Part shown: positions 51,496 to 60,091 of the stretch, piece by piece
Position numbering within the stretch: position 1 is the first letter of the stretch
Layout: every line of letters begins with the position of its first letter
Source of the DNA: Fimenecus stercoravium
Lineage (GTDB): Bacteria; Bacillota; Clostridia; Oscillospirales; Acutalibacteraceae
DNA: 64,000 nt
Assembly (NCBI GenBank): GCA_018711545.1
Contig: DVIC01000029.1
Span: 1 to 64,000, forward strand
Direction of reading: 5' to 3'
Made by a program: the position numbers and the translations under genes
Notes under the pieces: model-generated
What the model was told of the DNA's origin: nothing
Databases searched by the model: none
The model's input: only the letters and a program-made list of their open reading frames with translations

Positions 51496-52452
51496 TTAAC
51501 GGACCGTGACCGTTTCCGGGTCGCGGTCTGCGCCTACGATCTGCTCATACGCCTGTACGTCCGGCACCACGATGCGTATGGCGCCCGGCAGCAGGGTAAA
51601 CGTGCTTTCCGTCACGTATTCGCACTCGCCGTCCACGTTGACTGCGGCGGGTTTTTTGCTTTCGATCACCATCTTCTTGCCGCGCACAAACGTGGTAAAA
51701 TCCCAGCCGAGATGCTCGCCGCGCTTGTATTTGCCCACCAAGCTTGCGAGCTTGAGCCGACCGAAGTCCTTGCGTACCATCACAAAGTCCAAAAGCCCGT
51801 CGTCAGGCACGGCCTTGGGCGCCCCCTTGTAGCCGCCGCCGTACCAGCGCGCGTTCGCGCAAAGGGCGAAGAGCATTTTGCCCTCGTAGACCTGCTTGTC
51901 GTCGATCGTGATGCGGAACTCGCTGTTGAGCCGCCGGAACAGGCAGTACACGAGCGAGAGCGTATAGGCAAGCTCCCCGGAAACGCCGGGCAGATGCTTG
52001 AAATAGATCTGCTTGGCGCAGACCTCGGCGTCAAGGCCCATCGAGCACTGGTTGATGGCGACCTGCTCGCCCGCCTGGATCAGATCAAAGCAGCGTGTTT
52101 CGCCCTCGACCTGCGCGCCGATATCATAGAGCTTATCGCTCTTGCCCAAAATGCGTGCAAAATCATTGCCGGAGCCGAGCGGGATGATGGCGACTTGGGC
52201 GTTCGGGTACTTGTATGCACCGTTGACGACCTCATACAGCGTGCCGTCGCCGCCGCAGGCGTAAAACCGCACCGGTTCGCCCGTCTGCGCGCGCTCGGCG
52301 ACAAAGCGCTGTCCGTCGCCGGCCTCGGTGGTTACATAAATTTCATAGGAAAGCTGCGGGTGGGCGGCAAAATACGCCTCGATCTCGGGGACGATGCGCG
52401 CTTTGGCTTTGCCCTTTCCTGCGGCAGGGTTGACGATAAAAATATGCTGCAT
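51496..52452 (-). CDS. Diacylglycerol/sphingosine-type lipid kinase (DgkB/YegS family)
   Basis: 318 aa. The DAGK catalytic domain starts HIFIVNPAAGKGKAKA and has the nucleotide-binding CGGDGTLYEVVNG and IPLGSGNDFAR; a C-terminal domain with the typical VNVDGE motif follows. The family phosphorylates diacylglycerol (DgkB) or related lipids at the inner membrane face. Start follows GGAAGGTG by six bases. Single gene, followed by the Pho-box repeats and MFS gene in the same direction. Confidence 0.93.
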   Translation of the reverse strand: MQHIFIVNPAAGKGKAKARIVPEIEAYFAAHPQLSYEIYVTTEAGDGQRFVAERAQTGEPVRFYACGGDGTLYEVVNGAYKYPNAQVAIIPLGSGNDFARILGKSDKLYDIGAQVEGETRCFDLIQAGEQVAINQCSMGLDAEVCAKQIYFKHLPGVSGELAYTLSLVYCLFRRLNSEFRITIDDKQVYEGKMLFALCANARWYGGGYKGAPKAVPDDGLLDFVMVRKDFGRLKLASLVGKYKRGEHLGWDFTTFVRGKKMVIESKKPAAVNVDGECEYVTESTFTLLPGAIRIVVPDVQAYEQIVGADRDPETVTVR

Positions 52453-52495
52453 GGATTACACCTTCCTTATGCATAATATGCAGAATTCGGCTTTC

Positions 52496-53611
52496 TTATT
52501 TATAATACATATACAAACGGCATTTGAGCATACCGTTGTAGAGCTTGCGGCTTTTGTCCGCGCGGCGACCGAACAGCGCTTCAAAATCGGGCTCGGGGCT
52601 GATGACGCTGTAGCTGAAGCCGTGCCGCTGCGGGAACACCCGCCCGAGCGTGCGCAGGATCTCCGCCGCTGCCCGCCGCGTCTGCATGCGTTCCCCGTAG
52701 GGCGGGTTCGTCACGACCGTGCCGTGCTGTGTTGCAGGCGCGAAATCCCGCACGTCGGCGCGTGCCAGATGCACGGTCTCCGAAACACCCGCTCGCCGCG
52801 CGTTTTCGCGTGCGATCTCCAAAGCAGCGCCGTCGATATCCGAGCCGATCGCCGCGAAATCCGGCGCGGGGCGGATCTCGGCCAGCGCGCGGGCGCGTTC
52901 TTCTTTCCAGACCGTTTCGGGGATCTGTTCAAAACGCTCGGCGGCAAACCGGCGCCGCAGCCCCGGCGCAATATTCTGCGCGAGCATTGCACCTTCGATC
53001 AGGATCGTCCCCGATCCGCACATCGGGTCATACAGCGTGTGGTGCCCGCGCAGGTGTGACAGCGTGCACATCGCCGCCGCAAGCGTTTCTCGGATGGGTG
53101 CTTCGTTCGCCTCGGTGCGGTAGCCGCGCTTGTACAGCGGCTCGCCCGAGGTGTCCAGATACAGATCAACGCGGTTTTTGAGGATGGAAAAGCGAAGCTG
53201 CCGCCGCGCGCCCGTCTCCTCAAACCACGAAATACCGTACTTTTCTTTCAATCGTTCGACCGCCGCCTTTTTGATGATGGACTGGCAGTCGCGCACACTG
53301 AACAGATCGGAATTCAGCGTGTGCCCCGCAACGGGGAATGCGTCGTACCGTCCGATCCAGTTTTCCAGCGGCAGGGCGCGCACGCCTTGGAACAGTTCTT
53401 CAAAGGTGTGCGCCGTGAAGCTGCCGAGTACGACGAAGATGCGTTCGGCATACCGCACGCCGAGGTTCGCGCGCGCCAGCATGTATTCATCGCCCGCAAA
53501 GCGCACACGCCCGTTTTCGGCGGCAACCTTTTCTGCGCCGAGCGCTTTGAGCTCTTTGCTGACCAGACTTTCTAAGCCAAACAGGCACGGCGCGGCAAAT
53601 TCCAGCTCCAT
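52496..53611 (-). CDS. THUMP-domain rRNA methyltransferase, RlmL/YpsC type
   Basis: 371 aa from the ATG at 53611 (AAAGGAG eight bases upstream; the frame extends further). N-terminal ferredoxin-like and THUMP domains (CLFGLESLVSKELKALGA, then a strand-rich part to about 160) precede a class I SAM domain with DPMCGSGTILIEGAML, AIGSDIDGAALEIARENA and the adenine/guanine N-methylase motif VVTNPPYGERM. Probably modifies guanine N2 of 23S rRNA, as RlmL does. Confidence 0.93.
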   Translation of the reverse strand: MELEFAAPCLFGLESLVSKELKALGAEKVAAENGRVRFAGDEYMLARANLGVRYAERIFVVLGSFTAHTFEELFQGVRALPLENWIGRYDAFPVAGHTLNSDLFSVRDCQSIIKKAAVERLKEKYGISWFEETGARRQLRFSILKNRVDLYLDTSGEPLYKRGYRTEANEAPIRETLAAAMCTLSHLRGHHTLYDPMCGSGTILIEGAMLAQNIAPGLRRRFAAERFEQIPETVWKEERARALAEIRPAPDFAAIGSDIDGAALEIARENARRAGVSETVHLARADVRDFAPATQHGTVVTNPPYGERMQTRRAAAEILRTLGRVFPQRHGFSYSVISPEPDFEALFGRRADKSRKLYNGMLKCRLYMYYK

Positions 53612-53827
53612 CGGCACGACTCCTTTCCCAAGTCGCGGGCAACGCCGCAAATTTCGTCGAATGTATCTCAAGTATAAAGGCAACCCGCAAAAAAAGCAAG
53701 CAAAATGTTAGACATTCTGTCGGTTTGTTGGATTTACATGAAACGGACAATTTTGGCAGATCCGGCGTTTGCCCCATACGACAAAGCCGCCGCTGAGGCG
53801 GGCTCGGCGGCGGCGTATACGGCGGTT

Positions 53828-54916
53828 TTATGGTGCGGCGGGCGGGCGCGCGGCGGGCTTCGCGGCAAACAGAGGCTTGTCGATCGCCCCGGTCAGCTTC
53901 TTGAAGCCGACGGCAAGCAGCACGGTCGCTGCAAAGCTGAGAAAGACGAACAGGTACACATTCGTCACGCCGAGGCGCTGCAAAATAAGCATCGGGATGC
54001 GCATCAAAATATATATTTCAAACAGGTGCTTTCCGAAGAAAATGAGGATGGGGTTGCACACGTCCAGCTTCATGGTGGCAAACACCACCACAAGCCCCAT
54101 AAACAGATATTTCAGCACATAGAAGGCAAATGCATCCCGTCTTCGGTAATGCACATACAGGAAGATCGCGGTGCACAAAACGAACAGGACATACCAAAGC
54201 CACTTGTGCTTTTGCAGGGCGCGGTCGATCGCAGGGCGCGCGAGCGAAAACCACATGCCCAACGGATACAAGAGCACCGTGTCATACCACCACGCGCCTT
54301 TGATGTCGAACAGCACGGCGATATAGATTCCTGCAAGCGCCGTGACCGCGCAGGCGGCGGGGATATATTTCCCGCGGCTGCCGAAGACGGCGAAAGAAAG
54401 AACCGTGGCAAGGTACAGCACCAGGACGGCAAAGATGTACCAGTTGCTGTTGCCGACCGCCTCCCAGCCCGTAAACGAGAGCAGGATCTCGCGCAGGCTG
54501 TAATCCTGCAGCGTGCCAAGCGCGGCGTCGAGCGCGATATACAGCAGCACGGCAAGGTCGAAGTGCAGCAAGGTGCGCAGCACACGGTTTTTCGGCATCG
54601 CGCGCACATACGGCTTTCCTTTCTTTTTAATAGATTCCATGACCCCGTAGCCCGAATAAAACAGGAACATCACGACAACGCCCTGTTCCATTTTCTCCTG
54701 CACCCAAAAATACGGTTCGTGCAGCAGCGCGGGGCCCGGGTACGCGGGAATATAGCCGACCACATGGGTCAAAAATACAAGCAAAATAAAAATGCCCTTC
54801 ATCGCCGTGGTGCGGTCAAAGTCTAAATAATGTTCGTTGAGCCCGGTAAGCACCGGCCGCGGCAGGCGCAGTTTATAAAAGCAAAGCGCCACGACCAACA
54901 GCAGAAAGATCGTCAT
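53828..54916 (-). CDS. Acyltransferase-3 family membrane protein
   Basis: 362 aa with about nine to ten membrane segments. Features: DRTTAMKGIFILLVFLTHVV at the start of the fold (catalytic His region), MFLFYSGYGVMESIKKKG and NWYIFAVLVLYL. Members of this family O-acylate cell-surface sugars or lipids. The substrate is not evident. AAAGGGGAT precedes the ATG. Followed by nothing obvious on the minus strand and separated from rpmA by a terminator. Confidence 0.87.
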   Translation of the reverse strand: MTIFLLLVVALCFYKLRLPRPVLTGLNEHYLDFDRTTAMKGIFILLVFLTHVVGYIPAYPGPALLHEPYFWVQEKMEQGVVVMFLFYSGYGVMESIKKKGKPYVRAMPKNRVLRTLLHFDLAVLLYIALDAALGTLQDYSLREILLSFTGWEAVGNSNWYIFAVLVLYLATVLSFAVFGSRGKYIPAACAVTALAGIYIAVLFDIKGAWWYDTVLLYPLGMWFSLARPAIDRALQKHKWLWYVLFVLCTAIFLYVHYRRRDAFAFYVLKYLFMGLVVVFATMKLDVCNPILIFFGKHLFEIYILMRIPMLILQRLGVTNVYLFVFLSFAATVLLAVGFKKLTGAIDKPLFAAKPAARPPAAP

Positions 54917-54943
54917 CTCATATCCCCTTTATGCTTCAAAAGC

Positions 54944-54993
54944 AAAAACGGAACGGCGTGTTCCCGTTTTGTGGTACCGCCGTTCCGTTTTTA
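54944..54993 (-). terminator. Terminator of the rplU-prp-rpmA operon
   Basis: AAAAACGGAACGGCG and its complement form a 15-bp stem around a long loop; TTTTTGC follows on the minus strand. Confidence 0.85.
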
Positions 54994-55011
54994 TTCCGAT
55001 TTATTTTGCGC

Positions 55012-55296
55012 TCACTGCTCGAGGGCGTAAACGCTGACCTTTTTGCGGTCCTTGCCCATGCGCTCGAAGCGGACGGTGCCGTCCACCTTTGCGAACAGGG
55101 TGTCATCCGAACCCTTGCCGACGTTCTCGCCGGGGTGGATGTGCGTGCCGCGCTGGCGCACGAGGATGTTCCCCGCAAGCACATACTGCCCGTCGGCGCG
55201 CTTGACGCCAAGGCGTTTGGATTCGGAGTCACGGCCGTTCTTGGTCGAGCCCATACCTTTTTTATGCGCAAAAAGCTGAATGTTGACTTTAAGCAT
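55012..55296 (-). CDS. rpmA: Ribosomal protein L27 with cleavable N-terminal extension
   Basis: 94 aa. The head LKVNIQLFAHKKGMGSTKNG has the Firmicute-specific extension; cleavage after IQLF by Prp would expose AHKKG, the end that reaches the peptidyl-transferase centre. The body has GRDSESKRLGVKRADGQYV and NILVRQRGTHIHPGENVG. AAAGAGGTG precedes the ATG. The next gene upstream is prp, its protease. Confidence 0.98.
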   Translation of the reverse strand: MLKVNIQLFAHKKGMGSTKNGRDSESKRLGVKRADGQYVLAGNILVRQRGTHIHPGENVGKGSDDTLFAKVDGTVRFERMGKDRKKVSVYALEQ

Positions 55297-55311
55297 TACA
55301 AAGCACCTCTT

Positions 55312-55620
55312 TCATTCCATGGTAATGTAGTCGGGATACTGCGTGTATAGCGCCTGCAAATGCAGCCGCAGACCTTGGAGTACCGCCTGCGCCGCCGGCG
55401 CCTCCTTTTCGGAAAGCGAAAGCGAAAGCTTTCCGTCGCGCTCCGAAATCGCGGGAGAAAGCCCCAGCACCTCGGTGACGGTGTTCGCCGCCATGTAAAC
55501 GGCGGAGGAAACTGCCGCGCAGACAATGTCCTTCCCGCTTTCGGCAAACTGTGCGTGCCCGCGCACGTAAAAGCCGGAGAGCTGCCCGTTACGGTCTTGC
55601 GTAAAACGGATGCGGATCAT
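55312..55620 (-). CDS. prp: Ribosomal-processing cysteine protease Prp
   Basis: 102 aa. The catalytic dyad is visible as GHAQFAESGKDIVCAAVS: His about 21 and Cys about 33. Prp removes the N-terminal extension of L27. It lies between rplU and rpmA, the conserved order, three bases after the rplU stop with no clear own ribosome site, so translation is likely coupled. Confidence 0.95.
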   Translation of the reverse strand: MIRIRFTQDRNGQLSGFYVRGHAQFAESGKDIVCAAVSSAVYMAANTVTEVLGLSPAISERDGKLSLSLSEKEAPAAQAVLQGLRLHLQALYTQYPDYITME

Positions 55621-55623
55621 GCC

Positions 55624-55935
55624 TTACGCGTTGACGGCTGTGATCTCGACCTTCGTATACGGCTGACGATGGCCTTTCTTGCGTTTCTCGTTCTTCTTGG
55701 GCTTGTAGGTGAAGACCGTGACCTTCTTTGCCTTGCCGTTCTTGAGAACCTTGGCGGTCACGCCCGCGCCCTCGACATAGGGCTTGCCGACCTTTAAGCC
55801 GTCGTCCGTGGCGACTGCGATCACCTTGTCAAAGGTAACTTCGGCGTCTGCTTCCACAGCCAGCTTTTCGACGTACAACACGTCGCCGGGCTGGACCTTG
55901 TACTGCTTACCGCCGGTTTCGATTACTGCGTACAT
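55624..55935 (-). CDS. rplU: Ribosomal protein L21
   Basis: 103 aa from the ATG at 55935. Begins YAVIETGGKQYKVQPGDVLY and ends with KKNEKRKKGHRQPYTKVEIT, both hallmark segments. The frame extends upstream into the leader but that part is not L21. First gene of rplU-prp-rpmA. Confidence 0.98.
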   Translation of the reverse strand: MYAVIETGGKQYKVQPGDVLYVEKLAVEADAEVTFDKVIAVATDDGLKVGKPYVEGAGVTAKVLKNGKAKKVTVFTYKPKKNEKRKKGHRQPYTKVEITAVNA

Positions 55936-56022
55936 AGTTTTTCCCTGCTTTCGATCAGTCTCGCTATGAAAGGTGCAGAAGATCTGCTTGCTGCGCCGAA
56001 AGGGCGCACCTTTCCTATGCGG
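55936..56022 (-). ncRNA. Structured 5' leader of rplU (candidate L21 leader)
   Basis: On the minus strand GAAAGGTGC pairs with GCACCTTTC across about 45 bases, enclosing a GCGCC-CTTTC-GGCGC hairpin. Many Firmicutes have an autoregulatory L21 leader at this place. I could not match the known consensus base by base. Confidence 0.5.
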
Positions 56023-56030
56023 CACATGGT

Positions 56031-56059
56031 ATTTTACCAAAGTCCGCGCCTTCTGTCAA
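56031..56059 (-). promoter_or_regulatory. Sigma-A promoter of rplU-prp-rpmA
   Basis: Perfect TTGACA, 17 bases, TAAAAT on the minus strand; RNA start near 56024. Confidence 0.9.
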
Positions 56060-56095
56060 CCTTTTTTTTGCGGTTTGCGCGGTATAGGGCTTCCG

Positions 56096-56767
56096 TTATT
56101 TTACAAATACATATAAGTACAGCGCAAGGAAATGCAGCACAGACCCCGCCAATACAAAGAAGTGGAACACGCTGTGGAAATATTTGTGCTTCGCGCCGAT
56201 ACCGTATAAAATCGCGCCGAGCGTATACGCCACGCCGCCCGCGATCATCAAATAGGTGCCGGTGCGGTCAAAATGCTCCCAGAGCGTCCTGACCGCGACG
56301 ATGATCATCCAGCCGAGCGCAAGGTATAAGATCATCTGCACAACCTTGGTCTTATTGAAAAGCGTCAGTGTGATGGGCACCGCCGCCGCAACGACCGCCC
56401 ACGCCACGCCGAAGATCACCCAGCCGAGCACGGGGCGCACGGGGACGATCACCAGCACTGCGAACGGCGTGATCGTGCCTGCGATCATCGGATAGATCAT
56501 GGCGTGATCTACCAGCCGCATGGCGCGCTTGCCGCGGTTCGGGCGCAGGGCGTGGTACACGGACGAGCAGGCATACATGGCGATCATCGTAAGCCCGTAC
56601 ACAAGGCCCAAAAGCGCATAATCCCACCGCCGCGCGAGGATCGCGCGCACCAAACACAAAATCAGCGCGATTACGGAAAGCCCGCCCCCGACCATGTGGG
56701 AAATGGAATTGAGCCAGTCCTCGCTGCGCGAATAGCTTGCCAGCTTGATCTTATCGAGATAGCCCAT
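56096..56767 (-). CDS. trhA: TrhA/hemolysin III-family membrane protein
   Basis: 223 aa with seven membrane segments. Family features: WLNSISHMVGGGLSVIAL at the N-terminus, YACSSVYHAL, RLVDHAMIYPMIAGTITPF, and YHSVFHFFVLAGSVLHF-like KYFHSVFHFFVLAGS near the end; the conserved His, Ser and Asp residues look like the PAQR metal site. TrhA has been linked to membrane energetics rather than haemolysis. Start 56767 chosen because AAAGGAG is upstream; the frame runs on for 111 codons but has no ribosome site. Confidence 0.93.
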   Translation of the reverse strand: MGYLDKIKLASYSRSEDWLNSISHMVGGGLSVIALILCLVRAILARRWDYALLGLVYGLTMIAMYACSSVYHALRPNRGKRAMRLVDHAMIYPMIAGTITPFAVLVIVPVRPVLGWVIFGVAWAVVAAAVPITLTLFNKTKVVQMILYLALGWMIIVAVRTLWEHFDRTGTYLMIAGGVAYTLGAILYGIGAKHKYFHSVFHFFVLAGSVLHFLALYLYVFVK

Positions 56768-56991
56768 TTTAAGGTCTCCTTTCTTGGCGGCTTTTGCCGC
56801 TTCTGTTCCTAAAGTAGACCGTTTTGCAAATTTACGCCACCTACTTCGGGTTGCAGCGCGCAATTTTCCGCAACCGCAGGTTGCGCTGCCGGCAGCTTTT
56901 AAACACCACACAGTCCAAATGTTGACGAAAGCCTTCCGCGGGCAAAGCGTTACGCCTGCCCGCACCTCATCTGTTCTCTGCTCGCGGAAAG

Positions 56992-57924
56992 CTAAACCCC
57001 TTCCATCACATGCATGGTGCGAAGCTTGCGGTCGCTGATCGAATCCTGCACCGCGAAGGCGTAGGGCTCCAAATAGTTTTCCCCCGCTTTCCGGGCGCAA
57101 AGCCCCTGACGAACGAGCTCCCCGATGATCTGCGATGCGATCTGCTCCATCACTTCCGCCGCATTTTCATCCGCCGGCGACTGCAAAAGTGAAAGCAGCC
57201 GTTCGGGGACTTGCGGCAGCATCCCCGTCTCGCGTGCGGCGCGGAACTGCCACTTATAAAACGGGCTGTACCGCCGCGCGAGCAGAAAGAGCAGGTGCAG
57301 CGCGTGCGTCACAAATTCGTTGCGCGCGAGCGCCGCCGCGCCCGGCTCGCCGTGGCGCAGGCAGCGGCTGAAATTATACTGACCGCTTTGCGCCGCCAAG
57401 CTCAAGGCTGCGGCGATCTTTTTGCGCCGCACGTCCTCCGGATAGCCCTGTAAAAGCGTTGCACGGATCGCGGAAAACGCGCCCTCGCCGTCGTAAAACA
57501 CCGCGCCGTTGGAGGCGTTCGCCAGCGCGTATTCGGGCGTGTAGAGCCATTCCTCGTTCGTTTCGGGCGCGCGGGGGAGCCCTATGAGCGTGCGGTAAAA
57601 ATCCGAGATGCGGAACACCCCGACGCGGCTGTTGCCGTAAATGCTGTGCTGCTGCATTTTGACGCCGAGAAATTCCCGCGGCAATTTATTATATGCGCGC
57701 ATCAGGCGGAAACCGAACTCGGCATCCGCTTCGTCGGTCAGCCAAAAGCAAAAGCCCGCCTCAAAATCGTGGTCGTGCGAAAGATCGTCGTCATAGCCGA
57801 AGCACTCCGAACCCAACCCCGCAAGCCCTGCCGCCACACGGGTCTTCTCTGCGGCAAAGTCGTTTTCCAAAAGCGGGATGCCGTAGGCTTCAAAATAGCG
57901 GCGCGAAAGCTCAAGCCCCTGCAT
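56992..57924 (-). CDS. DUF4037-domain protein (nucleotidyltransferase-like)
   Basis: 310 aa from the ATG at 57924, overlapping the upstream TPR gene by 14 bases. The N-terminal half has FGYDDDLSHDHDF, an acidic cluster as in nucleotidyltransferase-fold proteins, and GVKMQQHSIYGNSRVGVFRI. The C-terminal half is helical with a KWQFRAARETG segment typical of DUF4037. Biochemical role unknown. Forms an operon with the TPR/zinc-ribbon gene. Confidence 0.85.
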   Translation of the reverse strand: MQGLELSRRYFEAYGIPLLENDFAAEKTRVAAGLAGLGSECFGYDDDLSHDHDFEAGFCFWLTDEADAEFGFRLMRAYNKLPREFLGVKMQQHSIYGNSRVGVFRISDFYRTLIGLPRAPETNEEWLYTPEYALANASNGAVFYDGEGAFSAIRATLLQGYPEDVRRKKIAAALSLAAQSGQYNFSRCLRHGEPGAAALARNEFVTHALHLLFLLARRYSPFYKWQFRAARETGMLPQVPERLLSLLQSPADENAAEVMEQIASQIIGELVRQGLCARKAGENYLEPYAFAVQDSISDRKLRTMHVMEGV

Positions 57925-58738
57925 AGATGCGGTCCGCCCTTTCGTCGAGATCCTTGCGGACCTTGAAAAATCCATAGTACCCGAACGCCTGCGCCGCCTT
58001 GCGGCAGACAAAGGCATAGTAGCCGTCTCGCACGGTGCGTTCGTCGTCTAAAAGCGCGAGCGCTTCGAAAAGCAGGGCTTCCACCTGCGCCTCGTCCCGT
58101 CCTGCGGCGGCGTACAGATCGGCTAAATTGATCTTCGTCACGGCGCGGTCGGGCTCGGTATGCCCGTTATGCTCCAAAATCGCATACGCGCGCTCATACA
58201 GTGCTTCGGCTTCGTCAAAACGTTCCAGTTCCGCAAGCGCGGTCGCCTTGTTATTGTAAAGCCCTGCAAGCTGCAAATCATTTTCGGGCAGCTCCTTCTC
58301 ATACACCGCTTCGGCGCGCGCATACAGTGTCAGCGCGCGTTCGGGGTCGCCGAACGCCTTGCAGGTCGTCGCCGCGTTCAAAAGGATCGTTGCGGCGGAC
58401 ACCAGCCGCCCGAGCCCGAGCGTGTCGATAAGCTCCAACCCGCGCTCCACCGCGCCCATGCCCCAGCCGCGGTCATTCGTCTTGCGCGCAAGCCCCATGA
58501 TCTCGCTTTGCACCGAAAGCTCGCCGCGTTTATCCTTGAGCGCCGCAGCCTCGTCTATCCAATATTTCAGCAGCCGCTTCGCGCCGTCGTAGTCCTCACG
58601 GGCAAGCAGGCTGTCCAGTTTTTCCGTGATATTGGCGACGGGGATGTGCCCGTCGGGCGCTTCCGCGTCCGGGTAATAAAAATCCTTGCCCGAGCAAAGC
58701 GGGCAGGCAGGTTCCTTGTAATCAAATGCATCGATCAT
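57911..58738 (-). CDS. TPR-repeat protein with N-terminal zinc-ribbon-like head
   Basis: 275 aa from the ATG at 58738. A short head with CPLCSGKDF (CxxC) precedes about six tetratricopeptide-like helix pairs, e.g. RALTLYARAEAVYEKELPEN and ALAELERFDEAEALYERAYA. TPR proteins bind other proteins; the partner may be the overlapping DUF4037 product. Promoter at 58850. Confidence 0.85.
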   Translation of the reverse strand: MIDAFDYKEPACPLCSGKDFYYPDAEAPDGHIPVANITEKLDSLLAREDYDGAKRLLKYWIDEAAALKDKRGELSVQSEIMGLARKTNDRGWGMGAVERGLELIDTLGLGRLVSAATILLNAATTCKAFGDPERALTLYARAEAVYEKELPENDLQLAGLYNNKATALAELERFDEAEALYERAYAILEHNGHTEPDRAVTKINLADLYAAAGRDEAQVEALLFEALALLDDERTVRDGYYAFVCRKAAQAFGYYGFFKVRKDLDERADRIYAGA

Positions 58739-58849
58739 CGTGCTGTTTCGCGCCTTTCGGCGCGCTCCTTTCCGGTATTCTGCGGCTTTGTGCGGCGCCC
58801 TGCACGTTTTAGAAAGCACAAACGGCGGGCTTTGCCTTTTCCGCCTTTC

Positions 58850-58878
58850 ATCATACCGAAAATTTCCGCTTTTGTCAA
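58850..58878 (-). promoter_or_regulatory. Sigma-A promoter of the TPR/DUF4037 operon
   Basis: Perfect TTGACA, 17 bases, TATGAT on the minus strand. The leader of about 105 bases includes a GCGCGCC/GGCGCG hairpin just before the start codon. Confidence 0.88.
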
Positions 58879-59108
58879 CAAATGATAATAGGAACTTTTA
58901 CTGATAATGGATATAGGGATTTTCACTACTGTGCCGGCGCGGTTAAGCAGCGTTGGCTGCGCCCGCCTTTCGGATCAATCAAGGCGGCAGAGCTGCGTGC
59001 AGATCATTTCTGCATCCCCAAAAGGCACCGAAAAGAGGTTCGCGCAGCCGGATGACCGTGCGGCGTCCTGCCCGATCGGTTGCGGTTACCGGTTTGCTTT
59101 TGCAAGCA

Positions 59109-59137
59109 TTTACTTTTCCCGAAAAATGTAGTATAGT
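59109..59137 (+). promoter_or_regulatory. Sigma-A promoter of the GDPD operon
   Basis: TTTACT, 17 bases, TATAGT. RNA start near 59144, which excludes the ATG at 59141. Between this and the divergent promoter at 58850 the 200 bases show no gene. Confidence 0.8.
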
Positions 59138-59194
59138 AGTATGCAACAAATACGCTGTGCCGTCTGCGGACGGCCGGCATCGGGAGGTCTTGTT

Positions 59195-60088
59195 ATGAGT
59201 TCGGCATGGAAGAAGCTTGCCATGGCAGGTATGGCTGCCGTCGCATCCAGTGCGCTCGGCGGGGCGATTTACCGCCGCATGCGTTACCGGAAGATCAAAC
59301 CAAAGCCCTTAGAGGCGTTTGACGAGCTGCTGCCCGGCGACACACGCGAGCTGCATTTGACCGCACACCGCGGGCTTTCCGCCATCTTCCCCGAAAATAC
59401 CGCCGAAGCGTTCACTGCGGCGGGCAAAGCGGGCTTTTATGCGATCGAGTGTGACACACACTGCACGACGGACGGCGTTTGGGTGGTGCTGCACGACGGG
59501 CAGATCAAGACCATGTTTGACGGCACGGGCGATGTAAAAAGCTATTCCTACCCTGAAATGCTCGAAAAGAAAATGGTCAACGGCGCAAACATCGAAAACT
59601 ACCCGGACGCACACATCTGCACCTTGCAGGAATACATCGACATCTGCAAGACCTACGGCTGCCGCCCGATGATCGAGGTCAAGGACCGGCGGATCGAGAA
59701 AATGCAGTCGCTTTATGATCTGCTCGTGCAAAACGACATCCTCAAAAGCTGTATTATCATTTCGTTCCACATCTCGGTGCTGCGCGCGCTTCGCGAGATC
59801 GACCAAGCCCTTGAAATGTGGTATCTTGTGGAATACATCACCGACAAGAAGATCGCCGCCGCCAAAGAGATCAACGCCGGCATGGCATTTTGCGCGCAGT
59901 ACAATTCCCCGCGTCCCGAGGCGATCGGGAAGATCCACGACGCGGGGCTTACCGCCGCGTGCTGGACGGTAGACTCCAAAGAGCTTCTGGAAAAGATGAT
60001 GGATGCAGGCGTACACTATGTCACGACCAACTCCATTTTGCCCTGCGCTGCGGCGCGGGAAAAAGTCTCGACCGCGGAGAATAGATAA
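59195..60088 (+). CDS. Glycerophosphodiester phosphodiesterase family protein
   Basis: 297 aa from the ATG at 59195 (GGGAGG seven bases upstream). A hydrophobic N-terminal segment (about 5-25) likely anchors it. The GDPD barrel has LTAHRGLSAIFPENTAEAF with catalytic His/Arg, FYAIECDTHCTTDGVWVVLH (metal-binding Glu/Asp and catalytic His), and IEVKDRR; near the end are GLTAACWTVDSKE and YVTTNSI. Hydrolyses glycerophosphodiesters to glycerol-3-phosphate. First of three genes with walJ and rlmH. Confidence 0.93.
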   Translation: MSSAWKKLAMAGMAAVASSALGGAIYRRMRYRKIKPKPLEAFDELLPGDTRELHLTAHRGLSAIFPENTAEAFTAAGKAGFYAIECDTHCTTDGVWVVLHDGQIKTMFDGTGDVKSYSYPEMLEKKMVNGANIENYPDAHICTLQEYIDICKTYGCRPMIEVKDRRIEKMQSLYDLLVQNDILKSCIIISFHISVLRALREIDQALEMWYLVEYITDKKIAAAKEINAGMAFCAQYNSPRPEAIGKIHDAGLTAACWTVDSKELLEKMMDAGVHYVTTNSILPCAAAREKVSTAENR

Positions 60089-60091
60089 TTT

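Noticed and set aside
56768..57100. N-terminal extension of the TrhA frame up to 57100
   Set aside because: The added residues are not membrane-protein like, overlap the DUF4037 gene, and a good ribosome site exists at the internal ATG 56767.
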